A stretch of DNA of 64,000 bases, from positions 1 through 64,000 of the forward strand of contig CAMDFF010000003.1 in the NCBI GenBank assembly GCA_945897315.1. Direction: 5' to 3'. Of the stretch, positions 39,000 to 48,100 are shown one piece after another. The notes under the pieces are model-generated. The model was not told the DNA's origin, ran no database searches, and was given only the letters and a program-made list of their open reading frames with translations. Numbering within the stretch: position 1 is the stretch's first letter; the number at the start of each line of letters is the position of its first letter. A program made the position numbers and the translations under genes. The DNA is from a candidate division TM6 bacterium UASB124 (GTDB lineage Bacteria; Babelota; Babeliae; Babelales; RVW-14).

Positions 39000-39834
39000 T
39001 GATTAAGGCCTGTCGCATCTTATTAAACTGTAAAATCAAAGGCTCGAGATATTTTTCAGCGTTGTTCGTTGAATTGTCCATTGCCAAGAATCGTGCTGCT
39101 TGTTCTGATCGCATTGAATCGAACAAGATTTTCATAATTGCATTGTGCAGATAGCGCATTGCTAAGCGATCTAAGACGGTTCCTGCTTGTTGCTCCCAGA
39201 TTAAATCAGGTTCAGCGTCTGGGTCAAAGTTATCATTGTAGGCATCTTTAAGTCTGGCAACTGATAAGGGTAGGAGCGTTGTTTTCATTGGTTTCTGTGC
39301 AAAGAAAGATCGTGTTTCATTAGAGAAAAATGATACAGAAGAATATTGTTTATCACTAAATAGTATCTTTGCAATGAGCTCTTGCGTTAGTGCAAATAAG
39401 TTGCTTGAGTTTACTTCAGGATAGACTGATACGATATTGGATAGCTTGCGGCCTTTTATATACGCAATTCCCTTGGTTCCAATAACTATAAATGATGGTT
39501 GCTGGTGGGGTTCCACAAAAAAGGACTGTTCAAAATAGCGAAATAAATTGATATTAAGGCCACCACAAAGGCCTTTTGATGTAGAAACAATAATGAATAA
39601 AGGTCGCTGGTCTAGTAAGTCATAGGGCAAAAAAGTTTCATTAGTCCAGGTTTTTGCGTGAAGTAAGAGCTGGCCAAAAAGGGAAACTAGTGTCGTGCTA
39701 TAAAGATTGAGCGGTTGGTAATTTTTTTCCATTCTATTATAAAACGACATGGAAATAAGTCGCACCGCATGCGTAATCTTTTTTGTTGTTTCAATTGAGT
39801 GTATTTTTTGGCGTAAATGAGCAAGTTGCGACAC
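38956..39834 (-). CDS. atpG: ATP synthase F1 gamma subunit
   Basis: The N terminus (HLRQKIHSIETTKKITHAVRLIS) and the C terminus (NKMRQALITKEIFEFVSG) are the two helices of the gamma rotor shaft, and SKGLCGGLN is the conserved central motif. At 292 residues it has normal length. The GTG start is preceded by AAAGGA. It stands alone here rather than in an atp operon and overlaps the 3' end of murA tail to tail. Confidence 0.93.
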   Translation of the reverse strand: MSQLAHLRQKIHSIETTKKITHAVRLISMSFYNRMEKNYQPLNLYSTTLVSLFGQLLLHAKTWTNETFLPYDLLDQRPLFIIVSTSKGLCGGLNINLFRYFEQSFFVEPHQQPSFIVIGTKGIAYIKGRKLSNIVSVYPEVNSSNLFALTQELIAKILFSDKQYSSVSFFSNETRSFFAQKPMKTTLLPLSVARLKDAYNDNFDPDAEPDLIWEQQAGTVLDRLAMRYLHNAIMKILFDSMRSEQAARFLAMDNSTNNAEKYLEPLILQFNKMRQALITKEIFEFVSGRPQR

Positions 39835-39937
39835 GATGTCCTTTTAGAATGCTTAGGTGTTGCCTGTACGGCTTCTTATCGGTCATACTTGTTAAAATAA
39901 CGAAAACAAATAGTTTTTACAATCTTAAAGAGCAGTT

Positions 39938-40567
39938 ATGATAATTCTTATTGATGGCTACAATCTTCTTCACCATATTTTTCCTGGCAAGAAGCATGCG
40001 CTTGATAAACACAAACAGCTGCTCATTAAGCATCTTGGGTTGTATAAGCACTGCAAGACATCGATTAATGAGGTTATTCTTGTTTTCGATGGAGGATTAA
40101 GTAATCATGCCATGCGTACAGTGAAAGAAGGGATTGTGATTCTTGAGGCAGGAACAAAAAGTAGTGCTGATGACTGGATTATAGGATTTTCTATGCGGAA
40201 CAAGGGCAAAGAAATTCTACTGGTTACGCTTGACCGGGCATTGAGAGAAAGCGTTGAAAAATTAGGTGCTGACTGGCTTAGTGTCTTTGATTTTTATAAG
40301 CTCATGCAATCGGTAATTGCTGGCATGGATAATCAGCAGGTAGTTGCAATTGAGAGTGATATTATTGTTTATAAGCATGATAGTCTAGGTGATGACATGG
40401 AATCATTGGGGATTAATAAGCACGTTCTTGATATGCTTATGGAGCAAGCAAGTGTAGCTATACAGAACAAGCTTGATAGAGATACAAGCGTAGTACGCAA
40501 GGGAAAAGGCTACACTCCATCAAAAATTGAAAAACGTATTGCCGCTAAAATTAAAAAGTTGGGATGA
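39938..40567 (+). CDS. NYN/PIN-like domain protein (YacP family)
   Basis: The N-terminal LIDGYNLL, central LVFDGG and SSADDWI with LVTLDRALRE outline a NYN/PIN ribonuclease core with its acidic residues. Bacillus YacP (Rae1) is a ribosome-associated mRNA endonuclease with this fold. The basic C-terminal tail (KGKGYTPSKIEKRIAAKIKKLG) could bind RNA. It precedes tsaE by 4 bp. Confidence 0.82.
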   Translation: MIILIDGYNLLHHIFPGKKHALDKHKQLLIKHLGLYKHCKTSINEVILVFDGGLSNHAMRTVKEGIVILEAGTKSSADDWIIGFSMRNKGKEILLVTLDRALRESVEKLGADWLSVFDFYKLMQSVIAGMDNQQVVAIESDIIVYKHDSLGDDMESLGINKHVLDMLMEQASVAIQNKLDRDTSVVRKGKGYTPSKIEKRIAAKIKKLG

Positions 40568-40571
40568 TAAT

Positions 40572-41012
40572 ATGTATACGTCGTATAGGATTGATAGCCT
40601 TGCTTCTATGGTAAAAGAGTATGTGTTGCCACTTGTTAATACGTTCCAGATTGTTACGCTTAAGGGATCGGTAGGGGCAGGGAAAACTACTTTAGCAAAA
40701 GAGCTTTTACGGCAGGCAGGGGTTCTAGGTCTTGTAACAAGTCCTACATTTGCTTATGTAAATAGCTATAAAGCGGAAAATGGTAGGGTTTTTCACCATT
40801 TTGATCTTTATAGGATTGAGTCATTAGATAGTTTTCTTATGAATGGATTTGATGAATATTTGCATGATTCATCAAGTGTTTGCATAGTTGAATGGCCAGA
40901 AGTTATTGACGGCTTATTGCAAGCGGGATTGTTGAAGCAACGGACCTGCCATCTTACAATAAGTTATGATCTGGTCGATTCTGATAGGCGGCACATACAA
41001 GGCGATATTTAA
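40572..41012 (+). CDS. tsaE: tRNA threonylcarbamoyladenosine biosynthesis ATPase TsaE
   Basis: The P-loop GSVGAGKT (32-39), SPTFAYVN and HFDLYRIE are diagnostic. TsaE works with TsaB and TsaD to make t6A37 in tRNAs. From ATG 40572 the protein is 146 residues, the normal length; an ORF extension to 40527 overlaps the previous gene in another frame and is not preferred. The next ~170 bp, up to the tRNA cluster, hold nothing recognised. Confidence 0.94.
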   Translation: MYTSYRIDSLASMVKEYVLPLVNTFQIVTLKGSVGAGKTTLAKELLRQAGVLGLVTSPTFAYVNSYKAENGRVFHHFDLYRIESLDSFLMNGFDEYLHDSSSVCIVEWPEVIDGLLQAGLLKQRTCHLTISYDLVDSDRRHIQGDI

Positions 41013-41185
41013 TACAGGCTGAGTATAAACCAGTATGAGATAGAGATAAGAACCCTCTTTTTGTTGTGATGCGCATGATTTTATATGAAAAATAACACTT
41101 TCATGCATGATTCTGTTAAAAATCATTGAAATCTTTGGCAAAATATCTATCCTTGTTGTACTTGCATATTGAGAAATATAATTTT

Positions 41186-41270
41186 GGGGAGGTTCCCGAG
41201 CGGTCAAAGGGGACGGACTGTAAATCCGTTGGCTCAGCCTTCACAGGTTCGAATCCTGTTCTCCCCACCA
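41186..41270 (+). tRNA. tRNA-Tyr (anticodon GTA)
   Basis: An 85-nt class II cloverleaf with long variable arm, GTA anticodon, GGTTCGAATCC T-arm and encoded CCA. First gene of the tRNA block upstream of secE. Confidence 0.95.
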
Positions 41271-41358
41271 TTTATTTGAATATGCGAGGAGGCAATCAGC
41301 TCATCTGATAGCGATAAGCATTGGTAGAGTGTGTAGCCGTAGACATGCACGATTTATA

Positions 41359-41434
41359 GCGGGAATAGCTCAATTGGTAGAGCGTCAGCCTTCCAAGCTG
41401 AAGGTTGCGGGTTCGAGACCCGTTTCCCGCTCCA
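41359..41434 (+). tRNA. tRNA-Gly (anticodon TCC)
   Basis: A 76-nt cloverleaf: acceptor GCGGGAA/TTCCCGC, anticodon loop CTTCCAA, encoded CCA. It is only 5 bp from the next tRNA. Confidence 0.95.
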
Positions 41435-41439
41435 TGGAT

Positions 41440-41515
41440 GCTGGCGTAGCTCAGTTGGTAGAGCAGCTGATTTGTAATCAGCAGGTCGCTGGTTCGAGTC
41501 CAGTTGCCAGCTCCA
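41440..41515 (+). tRNA. tRNA-Thr (anticodon TGT)
   Basis: A 76-nt cloverleaf: acceptor GCTGGCG, anticodon loop with TGT between GCTGA/TCAGC arms, encoded CCA. Confidence 0.95.
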
Positions 41516-41660
41516 TTAAAATAATCTATACTATGCTCGCATAGCATTAGTATGCGTACTGCTGATTAGGACACATTGTGTCTGTAAATCTCTTGGCAGT
41601 CATGCTTTTTGTGCAATTTACGACTCACATTTTACAGTACTTAAGAAATGAAAAGTAGGC

Positions 41661-41736
41661 GCCCACGTAGCTCAGTTGGTAGAGCACCACCTTGGTAAGG
41701 TGGAGGTCACCGGTTCAAACCCGGTCGCGGGCTCCA
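41661..41736 (+). tRNA. tRNA-Thr (anticodon GGT)
   Basis: A 76-nt cloverleaf with CACC/GGTG anticodon stem, GGT anticodon and encoded CCA. The acceptor stem has one A-C mismatch at the fifth pair. Confidence 0.95.
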
Positions 41737-41765
41737 TGAAAAGCGAATGTTGCGAAAGTTACACA

Positions 41766-41924
41766 ATGGCAAAAAACAGAATTATAGTTCATCTTGAGTG
41801 CGGGGGTTGTGGCCTTAGAAACTACAGTAAGCGTGTTTCTAAGAAGCGTGATTTTGGCAAGCTTAACCTAAGCAAGTATTGCTCTAAGTGCCGTAAGCAT
41901 TCAGCACATAAAGAAACTAAGTAA
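41766..41924 (+). CDS. rpmG: 50S ribosomal protein L33
   Basis: A 52-residue L33 with the zinc-ribbon Cys pairs CGGC (C13, C16) and CSKC (C39, C42), so the zinc-binding (C+) form. The start MAKNRI is 29 bp after the tRNA-Thr. It sits between two tRNAs, in the place that tuf occupies in many bacteria. Confidence 0.95.
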   Translation: MAKNRIIVHLECGGCGLRNYSKRVSKKRDFGKLNLSKYCSKCRKHSAHKETK

Positions 41925-41931
41925 TAAAAAA

Positions 41932-42008
41932 GGGTCAGTAGCTCGAACTGGTAGAGCGGCGGACTCCAAATCCGCGGGTTGGGGGTTCGAATCCCTCCTG
42001 GCCTGCCA
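41932..42008 (+). tRNA. tRNA-Trp (anticodon CCA)
   Basis: A 77-nt cloverleaf with CGGA/TCCG anticodon stem, CCA anticodon and encoded 3' CCA. The first acceptor pair is G-T wobble. It is directly upstream of secE, a common arrangement. Confidence 0.93.
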
Positions 42009-42038
42009 TTTTTTGTCTTGGTTCATGGAGATGTAGCG

Positions 42039-42221
42039 ATGAATAAATTAGTTTCCTTTTTGGTTGAAGTAAAAACAGAGCTTTCAAAGGTTAGTTGGCC
42101 GAGCCGAGATGAGTTAGTTGGCTCAACGATTATCGTTTGTATTTTAGTTTCTGTTTTTGCAGTAATTTTAAGCGGCATGGATGCCGGATTCAGTGCTTTT
42201 ATTAAGAGCCTGGGTCAGTAA
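42039..42221 (+). CDS. secE: Preprotein translocase subunit SecE
   Basis: A 60-residue single-span SecE: the amphipathic segment VKTELSKVSWPSRDEL (the conserved V.WP motif) is followed by one transmembrane helix (STIIVCILVSVFAVIL). It clamps SecY in the inner membrane. It begins the secE-nusG-rplKAJL-rpoBC cluster. Confidence 0.95.
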   Translation: MNKLVSFLVEVKTELSKVSWPSRDELVGSTIIVCILVSVFAVILSGMDAGFSAFIKSLGQ

Positions 42222-42250
42222 TTGATCTCTATAGATAATGTGGTTGCACA

Positions 42251-42772
42251 ATGAAACGTTGGTACGTGGTACAAGTTTATACAGGTTTTGAAGATATCGT
42301 TAAAATCGATATTGAAAAGCGTGCGCAAGAGGAAAGCTTACAAGATTTACTTGGCCAAGTGCTCATTCCTGCTGGCGAAATGACCTCTTTTTTCTCTGTT
42401 GAGAGCAAGAATAAGAAGGAGAAAATTTTTCCTGGTTACTTGCTTGTGCAGATGGATATGAGCGGTGATATGTACCGCATGGTTGCTTCTACGCCACGCG
42501 TAACACGTTTTCTTGGTGGTGAAAGCCCTGTACCTCTCTCTGAAAAAGAAGTGGATCGCATTTTTGCTCAAATATCGGGCAAGTTGCTTGTTCCTCATGA
42601 AAAAACAGCCTTTGTTGTTGGTAGCGAAGTTCACATTGCTAGCGGACCATTCTCCGGGTTTGTTGGTATCATCGATAAAGTTGATGATGAACGAGAAAAG
42701 ATTACTGTCATGGTAAGTATTTTTGGTCGGCACACACCGGTTGAATTAGGTTTTGATCAAGTTAAAAAGTAA
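42251..42772 (+). CDS. nusG: Transcription antitermination factor NusG
   Basis: The NGN domain begins with RWYVVQVYTGFE and the C-terminal KOW domain has VGSEVHIASGPFSGFVGII. It binds the RNA polymerase clamp and couples to Rho or S10. The length of 173 residues is typical. Confidence 0.97.
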   Translation: MKRWYVVQVYTGFEDIVKIDIEKRAQEESLQDLLGQVLIPAGEMTSFFSVESKNKKEKIFPGYLLVQMDMSGDMYRMVASTPRVTRFLGGESPVPLSEKEVDRIFAQISGKLLVPHEKTAFVVGSEVHIASGPFSGFVGIIDKVDDEREKITVMVSIFGRHTPVELGFDQVKK

Positions 42773-42800
42773 TTGTTAATGTCTTAAAGGTAGGCAGACC

Positions 42801-43226
42801 ATGTCAAAGAAAATAAAAGCAAAAGTTAAACTTCAATTACAAGGCAGCGCAGCTAATCCAGCACCCCCAGTTGGTTCTATGCTTGGTCAGCATCAAGTCA
42901 ACTTGATGGATTTTTGCAAGAAATTTAATGCTGCTACGGCTAGTCGCAAGGGCGAGACAGTGCCTGTTTTGGTAACTGTTTATTCAGATAAGTCTTTTGA
43001 CTTTGTCTTGAAGACGCCTCCAGTAACTGAATTGCTTCGCAAAAAAGCAAATATTCAGGCTGGTTCAAAAACCCCTGGAAAAGTTTCCGCTGGTAATGTT
43101 TCATGGAAGATTATCGAAGAAATCGCGAAGATCAAGATGCCCGATCTTAATGCTATCGATCTTGAAGGGGCTAAAAAAATTGTCGCAGGAAGTGCTCGTA
43201 GCATGGGCCTTTCCGTTATTGATTAA
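42801..43226 (+). CDS. rplK: 50S ribosomal protein L11
   Basis: 141 residues with the classical KLQLQGSAANPAPPVG and LMDFCKKFNAAT motifs and a C-terminal rRNA-binding domain ending GSARSMGLSV. It forms the GTPase-associated centre with 23S rRNA. Confidence 0.98.
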   Translation: MSKKIKAKVKLQLQGSAANPAPPVGSMLGQHQVNLMDFCKKFNAATASRKGETVPVLVTVYSDKSFDFVLKTPPVTELLRKKANIQAGSKTPGKVSAGNVSWKIIEEIAKIKMPDLNAIDLEGAKKIVAGSARSMGLSVID

Positions 43227-43258
43227 TGTTTCTACTACCACGTTGAACTGGAAGCGCT

Positions 43259-43957
43259 ATGAGTAAGCAAGGTAAAAAATATTCAAAAATTAGAGAAAAA
43301 TTGGCTCTTGCCAATATCACCAACTGGAAAAGTGCTCTTGAATTTGTTTGCAAAAACAATCCTGCAAAATTCGATGAGTCGGTTGATGTTGATGTAATAC
43401 TTGGTATTGATGCAGCAAAAGGTGAGCAGACTGTTCGTGGTTCTGTTTTGTTGCCACATGGTACCGGTAAAACGATGCGTGTCGTTGTGTTTGCTAAGGG
43501 TGAGCATGAAGAGATCGCAAAAAAAGCCGGCGCTGATTATGTTGGGCTTGAAGACTTGATTACAAAAATAGAAGGCGGCTGGGCTGATTTTGATGCCGCG
43601 GTTGCTACCCCAGATTTGATGGGTGCTGTTGGCCGTGTTGCGAAATTTCTTGGTCCTCGTGGTCTTTTGCCAAATAAAAAAGTTGGTACGGTTACTTTTG
43701 ATATTGCAAGCATTGTGTCTGATCTGAAAAAGGGTCGCGTTTCTTTTAGAAATGATAAAACAGGCGTATTGCATGCACCATTTGGCAGAGTTTCTTTTGG
43801 TTCAGATAAGTTGATTGAGAACTTGTCTTCTCTTGTTAAAGCGGTTAAATCAAGCAAGCCGGCTACTTCTAAGGGCAAATTTATTAGAAAAATCACGATT
43901 TCGTCCACCATGGGAGTTGGTATTTCTATCAATCCTGATGAACTTGTAGCTGAATAA
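43259..43957 (+). CDS. rplA: 50S ribosomal protein L1
   Basis: 232 residues with VDVILGIDAAKGEQTVRG, LGPRGLLPNKKVGTVT and GRVSFRNDKTG signatures. It forms the L1 stalk and in many bacteria represses its own operon. Confidence 0.98.
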   Translation: MSKQGKKYSKIREKLALANITNWKSALEFVCKNNPAKFDESVDVDVILGIDAAKGEQTVRGSVLLPHGTGKTMRVVVFAKGEHEEIAKKAGADYVGLEDLITKIEGGWADFDAAVATPDLMGAVGRVAKFLGPRGLLPNKKVGTVTFDIASIVSDLKKGRVSFRNDKTGVLHAPFGRVSFGSDKLIENLSSLVKAVKSSKPATSKGKFIRKITISSTMGVGISINPDELVAE

Positions 43958-43975
43958 TCGGGACGGGGATTTATT

Positions 43976-44500
43976 ATGAATAAACAAACTAAAATAGCAC
44001 TCGTATCTGATTTAAAAGTATTGATGGGTGCTGCCCATGCAACTTTTTTAATCAATTACAAAGGTCTTAATGTTGCTGCATTGCAGGGACTACGTAAAAC
44101 AGTGCGTGGTGAGGGTGGATCCATTAAGGTCACCAAGGCATCATTGATGCGTATTGCAGCTCAGGACATCCCAGGATCTGATGTTTTTGCAGAAAACTTC
44201 AAGGAACAGGTTGGTCTTGTTTTTGCTAATAATGATGTATCAGCTGTTGCTAAAGAGTTGGTTAATTTTTCGAAAAAACATACAACACTTAAAGTTGTTG
44301 CTGGTTTTTTCGAATCACGATTATTAAGCTCAGCAGAACTACAGTTTCTAGCAACATTGCCTTCTAAGGAAGTTCTTGTAGGGCATTTTGCGGCTACGCT
44401 TCAAGCACCAATTAGCGGTCTTGCACGTGTGCTTCAAGCACATATTGCACAGCTTGCTTATGTACTTAAGGCTGTGGAAGAAAAACAGCAAAACTCGTAG
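43976..44500 (+). CDS. rplJ: 50S ribosomal protein L10
   Basis: 174 residues with the L10 core FLINYKGLNVAALQGLRKTVR and VTKASLMRIA, and a C-terminal helix that carries L7/L12 dimers. Only 18 bp separate it from rplA, so the long L10 leader of E. coli is absent. Confidence 0.97.
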   Translation: MNKQTKIALVSDLKVLMGAAHATFLINYKGLNVAALQGLRKTVRGEGGSIKVTKASLMRIAAQDIPGSDVFAENFKEQVGLVFANNDVSAVAKELVNFSKKHTTLKVVAGFFESRLLSSAELQFLATLPSKEVLVGHFAATLQAPISGLARVLQAHIAQLAYVLKAVEEKQQNS

Positions 44501-44629
44501 TAAAGTAGCATATTTTATGATACAGTGTGCGTGGTCTTTCCAAAAAAGTTTGGGATTTGATGCAAAGGTTGCGTGCATTGCTTAGTTAAACGGTATATAG
44601 CGGTTGTAGGTTTTTAAGGAGTCTGTCAC

Positions 44630-45007
44630 ATGTCATCAAGAATTGAAATACTGGACGCAATCAAGAAAATGAACGTAATGGAGCTTGCTCTGCTTATTAA
44701 AGATATCGAAAATGAATTCGGTGTCTCAGCAGCGGCGCCTGTTGCAGCTGTAGCGGCTATGCCTGCTGCTGGCGCAGCGGCCCCAGCTGAAGAAAAGCTT
44801 GAGTATAAAGTTACATTGAAGGATGCTGGCGCTAATAAAATTAACGTTATCAAGGCTCTTCGGTCAGTAACTACTCTTTCTCTTGGCGATGCTAAAAATG
44901 GCGCTGAAAATGTTCCATTTGTTATCGCAGAAGCTGCATCAAAAGATGACGCTCACAAGATTAAGAAGGCTCTTGAAGAAGTTGGCGCAAAAGTTGAGCT
45001 CTCTTAA
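44630..45007 (+). CDS. rplL: 50S ribosomal protein L7/L12
   Basis: 125 residues: N-terminal dimerisation domain (MNVMELALLIKDIENEFGVS), an Ala/Pro hinge (AAMPAAGAAAPAEE) and the C-terminal factor-binding domain (LKDAGANKINVIKALR). The 129 bp gap from rplJ shows no ORF. Confidence 0.97.
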   Translation: MSSRIEILDAIKKMNVMELALLIKDIENEFGVSAAAPVAAVAAMPAAGAAAPAEEKLEYKVTLKDAGANKINVIKALRSVTTLSLGDAKNGAENVPFVIAEAASKDDAHKIKKALEEVGAKVELS

Positions 45008-45053
45008 TTTTGTACCCCTTCAAAGCTAGTGACTAATGTCACGAATTTTTTGT

Positions 45054-45098
45054 GGATACCGTTCTAATGGCTATTAGAACGGTATCCATTTTGTTTCT
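45054..45098 (+). terminator. rplL-rpoB hairpin (probable attenuator)
   Basis: A perfect 15-bp stem (45054-45068 with 45073-45087) and tetraloop is followed by an interrupted T-rich stretch. It sits in the rplL-rpoB gap, where E. coli has a partial terminator that lowers rpoBC expression. Confidence 0.75.
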
Positions 45099-45141
45099 TT
45101 CAACATAAATATCAATGCGTTTTGGCTACAGGAGCGGTTGA

Positions 45142-48100
45142 ATGTCTGGATTTGGTCGAGGTAAAGGGATCTTAAGGAAGTCGTTTGGCAAAATAAAAGA
45201 GGTTGTTTCGTTACCTAATCTGATTGAAGTACAATCAAAATCGTTTAATGATTTTGTCCAACTTGACTGTATTCCATCAGAGCGAAAACACATCGGCCTT
45301 GAAAAGGTTTTGCGCGATACGTTTCCAGTTGAACAAAATGAGCGTATTTCGCTTGAGTACGTCAGCTACGAATTAGGGGACTGGGCATGTATTTGCGGTC
45401 AAGTTACCGGCATTATCAATCGTTATAAATGGACGTGTTCTTCCTGTAAAAAAAGTGGAAGCAGCAAGCTTACTGGTAGTAAGACATGTCTTATGTGCAA
45501 AAAAGATACAGCACAGTACGCGCATTGCAAAAAATGTTTCTCACGGGTATCCATTAAAGTTCCAGCAATGGTTGATGAGTGTCGCTACAGTGGCAAAACA
45601 TTCTCCCTGCCGCTAAAAGTAAAAATGCAGCTGATAAGTTGGGATGTAGACCCAGTAACAGCTGAAAAAATTGTTCGCGATATTAAAGAGCAAGATGTGT
45701 TTTTCTGTGATCTTCCTGTAATGGTTGATTTATATGAGGACCATGATGGAGTCTATCATTTAGGCAGCCAAGGGACATTTTTGATCAATGGTGTTGATCG
45801 TGTGGTCGTAAGCCAGATTCATCGTGCTCCTGGCGTGATGTTTACCTTGAGCAAAAAATCTAAAGACTATCGTGGGCAGCCTTATCATGTTGCTCGTCTT
45901 ATTCCAAGCCGCGGCTCGTGGCTTGATTTTGAATTTGATCACAATGATCTAGTCTATGTTCGCATCGATAAAAAGAAAAAAATTCTGGCGACAACCTTTC
46001 TACAAGCAATTGGTATCGAAAAAAATAAGATACTTTCAACATTTTATAACTTCGATACTATTGAAGCAAAAAATGGCAATTTTTATCGGAAGCTTGATAG
46101 TAATCTTATTGGACAACGCTTAGAAGCAGGGGCGCTACCAAAAGAGTTTGAAGGTAAGTTTGCTGTTGGTCAGCGACTGACGAAGACACACATTGAAAAA
46201 TTGCAAAAAGAGGGTCTGGATCGTCTTATTGTCCGCAAAAATAGTTTAATGAGTCGCATTATTGCTGAAGATGTTATTGTTCCAAAAACGGGCGAAGTTA
46301 TTGCGGCGCTAGGAACAGAACTTACTGAAGAGCTCATTGAAATTATTGCTTCTGTTGGAACTATTTCTCTTAAAATTATTCAATCATCTGGCTATGTTAT
46401 TCAACCAACATTAGCGCTTACTTTTGCTCAAGATCAAACTACTACTCGCGAAGAAGCATTGAAAGAAGTTTATACCAAGCTTAAGCCTGGCGATATTCCT
46501 TCAGTGAAGATTATGGAAGAGTATGTTACTAACTTATTCTATAATCCGCGTTTTTACGATTTAACTGTTGTTGGACGTATTCGTACTAACCGTAAACTGG
46601 ATCTTAACATTGATAAAAATGTTACCTGTTTAACAAAAGAAGATATTATTGCGACCTTCAACTATCTGATTGGCCTTAAAGAGCGCGGAGAAGGCGAGCT
46701 AGATGATATCGATCACCTAGGTAATCGATGTGTTCGTCTTGTTGGGGAATTACTCCAAAGCCAATTATATATCGGATTTGCGCGTATTGAGCGTATTGTT
46801 AAAGAGCGTTTTAGACTTCAAGATAACTATGCATCATTAATGCCCTATGACTTTTTAAATGTTAAGCCATTAGCAGCTGTGTTGCGTGAGTTTTTTGGTA
46901 CCGGGCAACTTTCACAATTTATGGACCAGACGAATCCACTTGCAGAAATGGCACACAAAAGGCGATTGTCAGCACTTGGGCCCGGTGGTATCACTCGTGA
47001 ACGGGCAACGTTTGAAGTGCGTGACGTGCATACATCTCATTACGGCCGTATATGCCCTATTGAAACGCCAGAAGGTCAAAATATTGGTTTGATTTCTTCA
47101 CTTTCAACCTATGCTCGTGCTAATGCTTTAGGTTTTATTGAAACACCTTATCGCCCCGTTAAAGATGGTGTTGTTGCAGATAACGTTGTTTATCTTGATG
47201 CTTTCCAAGAAATTGGTGAACGCATAGCACAGGCAAGCGTGAAGGTTTCTAAGGTAAATAAAATTGCAGGAGAGCGTGTTCTTGTAAGAAGAGATGGCGA
47301 CTATATTCTGGAGCTACCAGAGAACATATCTTACGTTGATGCCTCGCCAAAGCAAATATTCTCCGTGCCAACTGCGCTGATACCGTTTCTTGAACATGAC
47401 GATGCAAACCGTGCGCTCATGGGATCTAACATGCAACGCCAAGCTGTACCTCTCATCAATTGTCAAACACCACTTGTTGGTACTGGTATTGAGTGTGAGT
47501 TAGGTTCGCTTGAGGGTGCGGTTGTGAATGCTCGCACTGTAGGCATTGTTGAGTATGTATCCTCAGAAAAAATAATTGTTCGCTTGCATGCTGATGACAT
47601 TGGTGAAGCAGAGTGGCTTTCTCGTCCTATTGATATTTATTACCTAAAGAAATTTGCTCGTTCAAGTCATAATACCTGGATTCACTTTAATCCTATTGTA
47701 GAAGTGGGCGATGCTGTTAAAAAAGGTGATATTATCGCTACTGGTGCGGCAACACAAAATGGTGAATTAGCCCTTGGTAGTAACGTTCTTGTCGCTTTCA
47801 TGCCATGGCAAGGGTACAACTATGAGGATGCTATTGTTGTCAGCAAACGACTTGTTGGTGATGAAGTCTTCTCATCTGTTCACGTTGAAGAATTTGTTGT
47901 TGAAGCACGTGAAACAAAGCTTGGAGCAGAAGAAATCACTAGAGATATTCCAAATGTACCAGAAAAAGACCTTGCAGCCCTTGATGAGGATGGCATTGTA
48001 AAAATTGGTACACGGATTAAATCAGGTGACATTTTAGTTGGTAAGGTAACACTTAAAGGTGACGTTCAAGTTTCACCTGAAGAAAAGTTATTACGAGCTA

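Noticed and set aside
41296-41547. Minus-strand open frame over the tRNA cluster
   Set aside because: It is the translated complement of tRNA genes.
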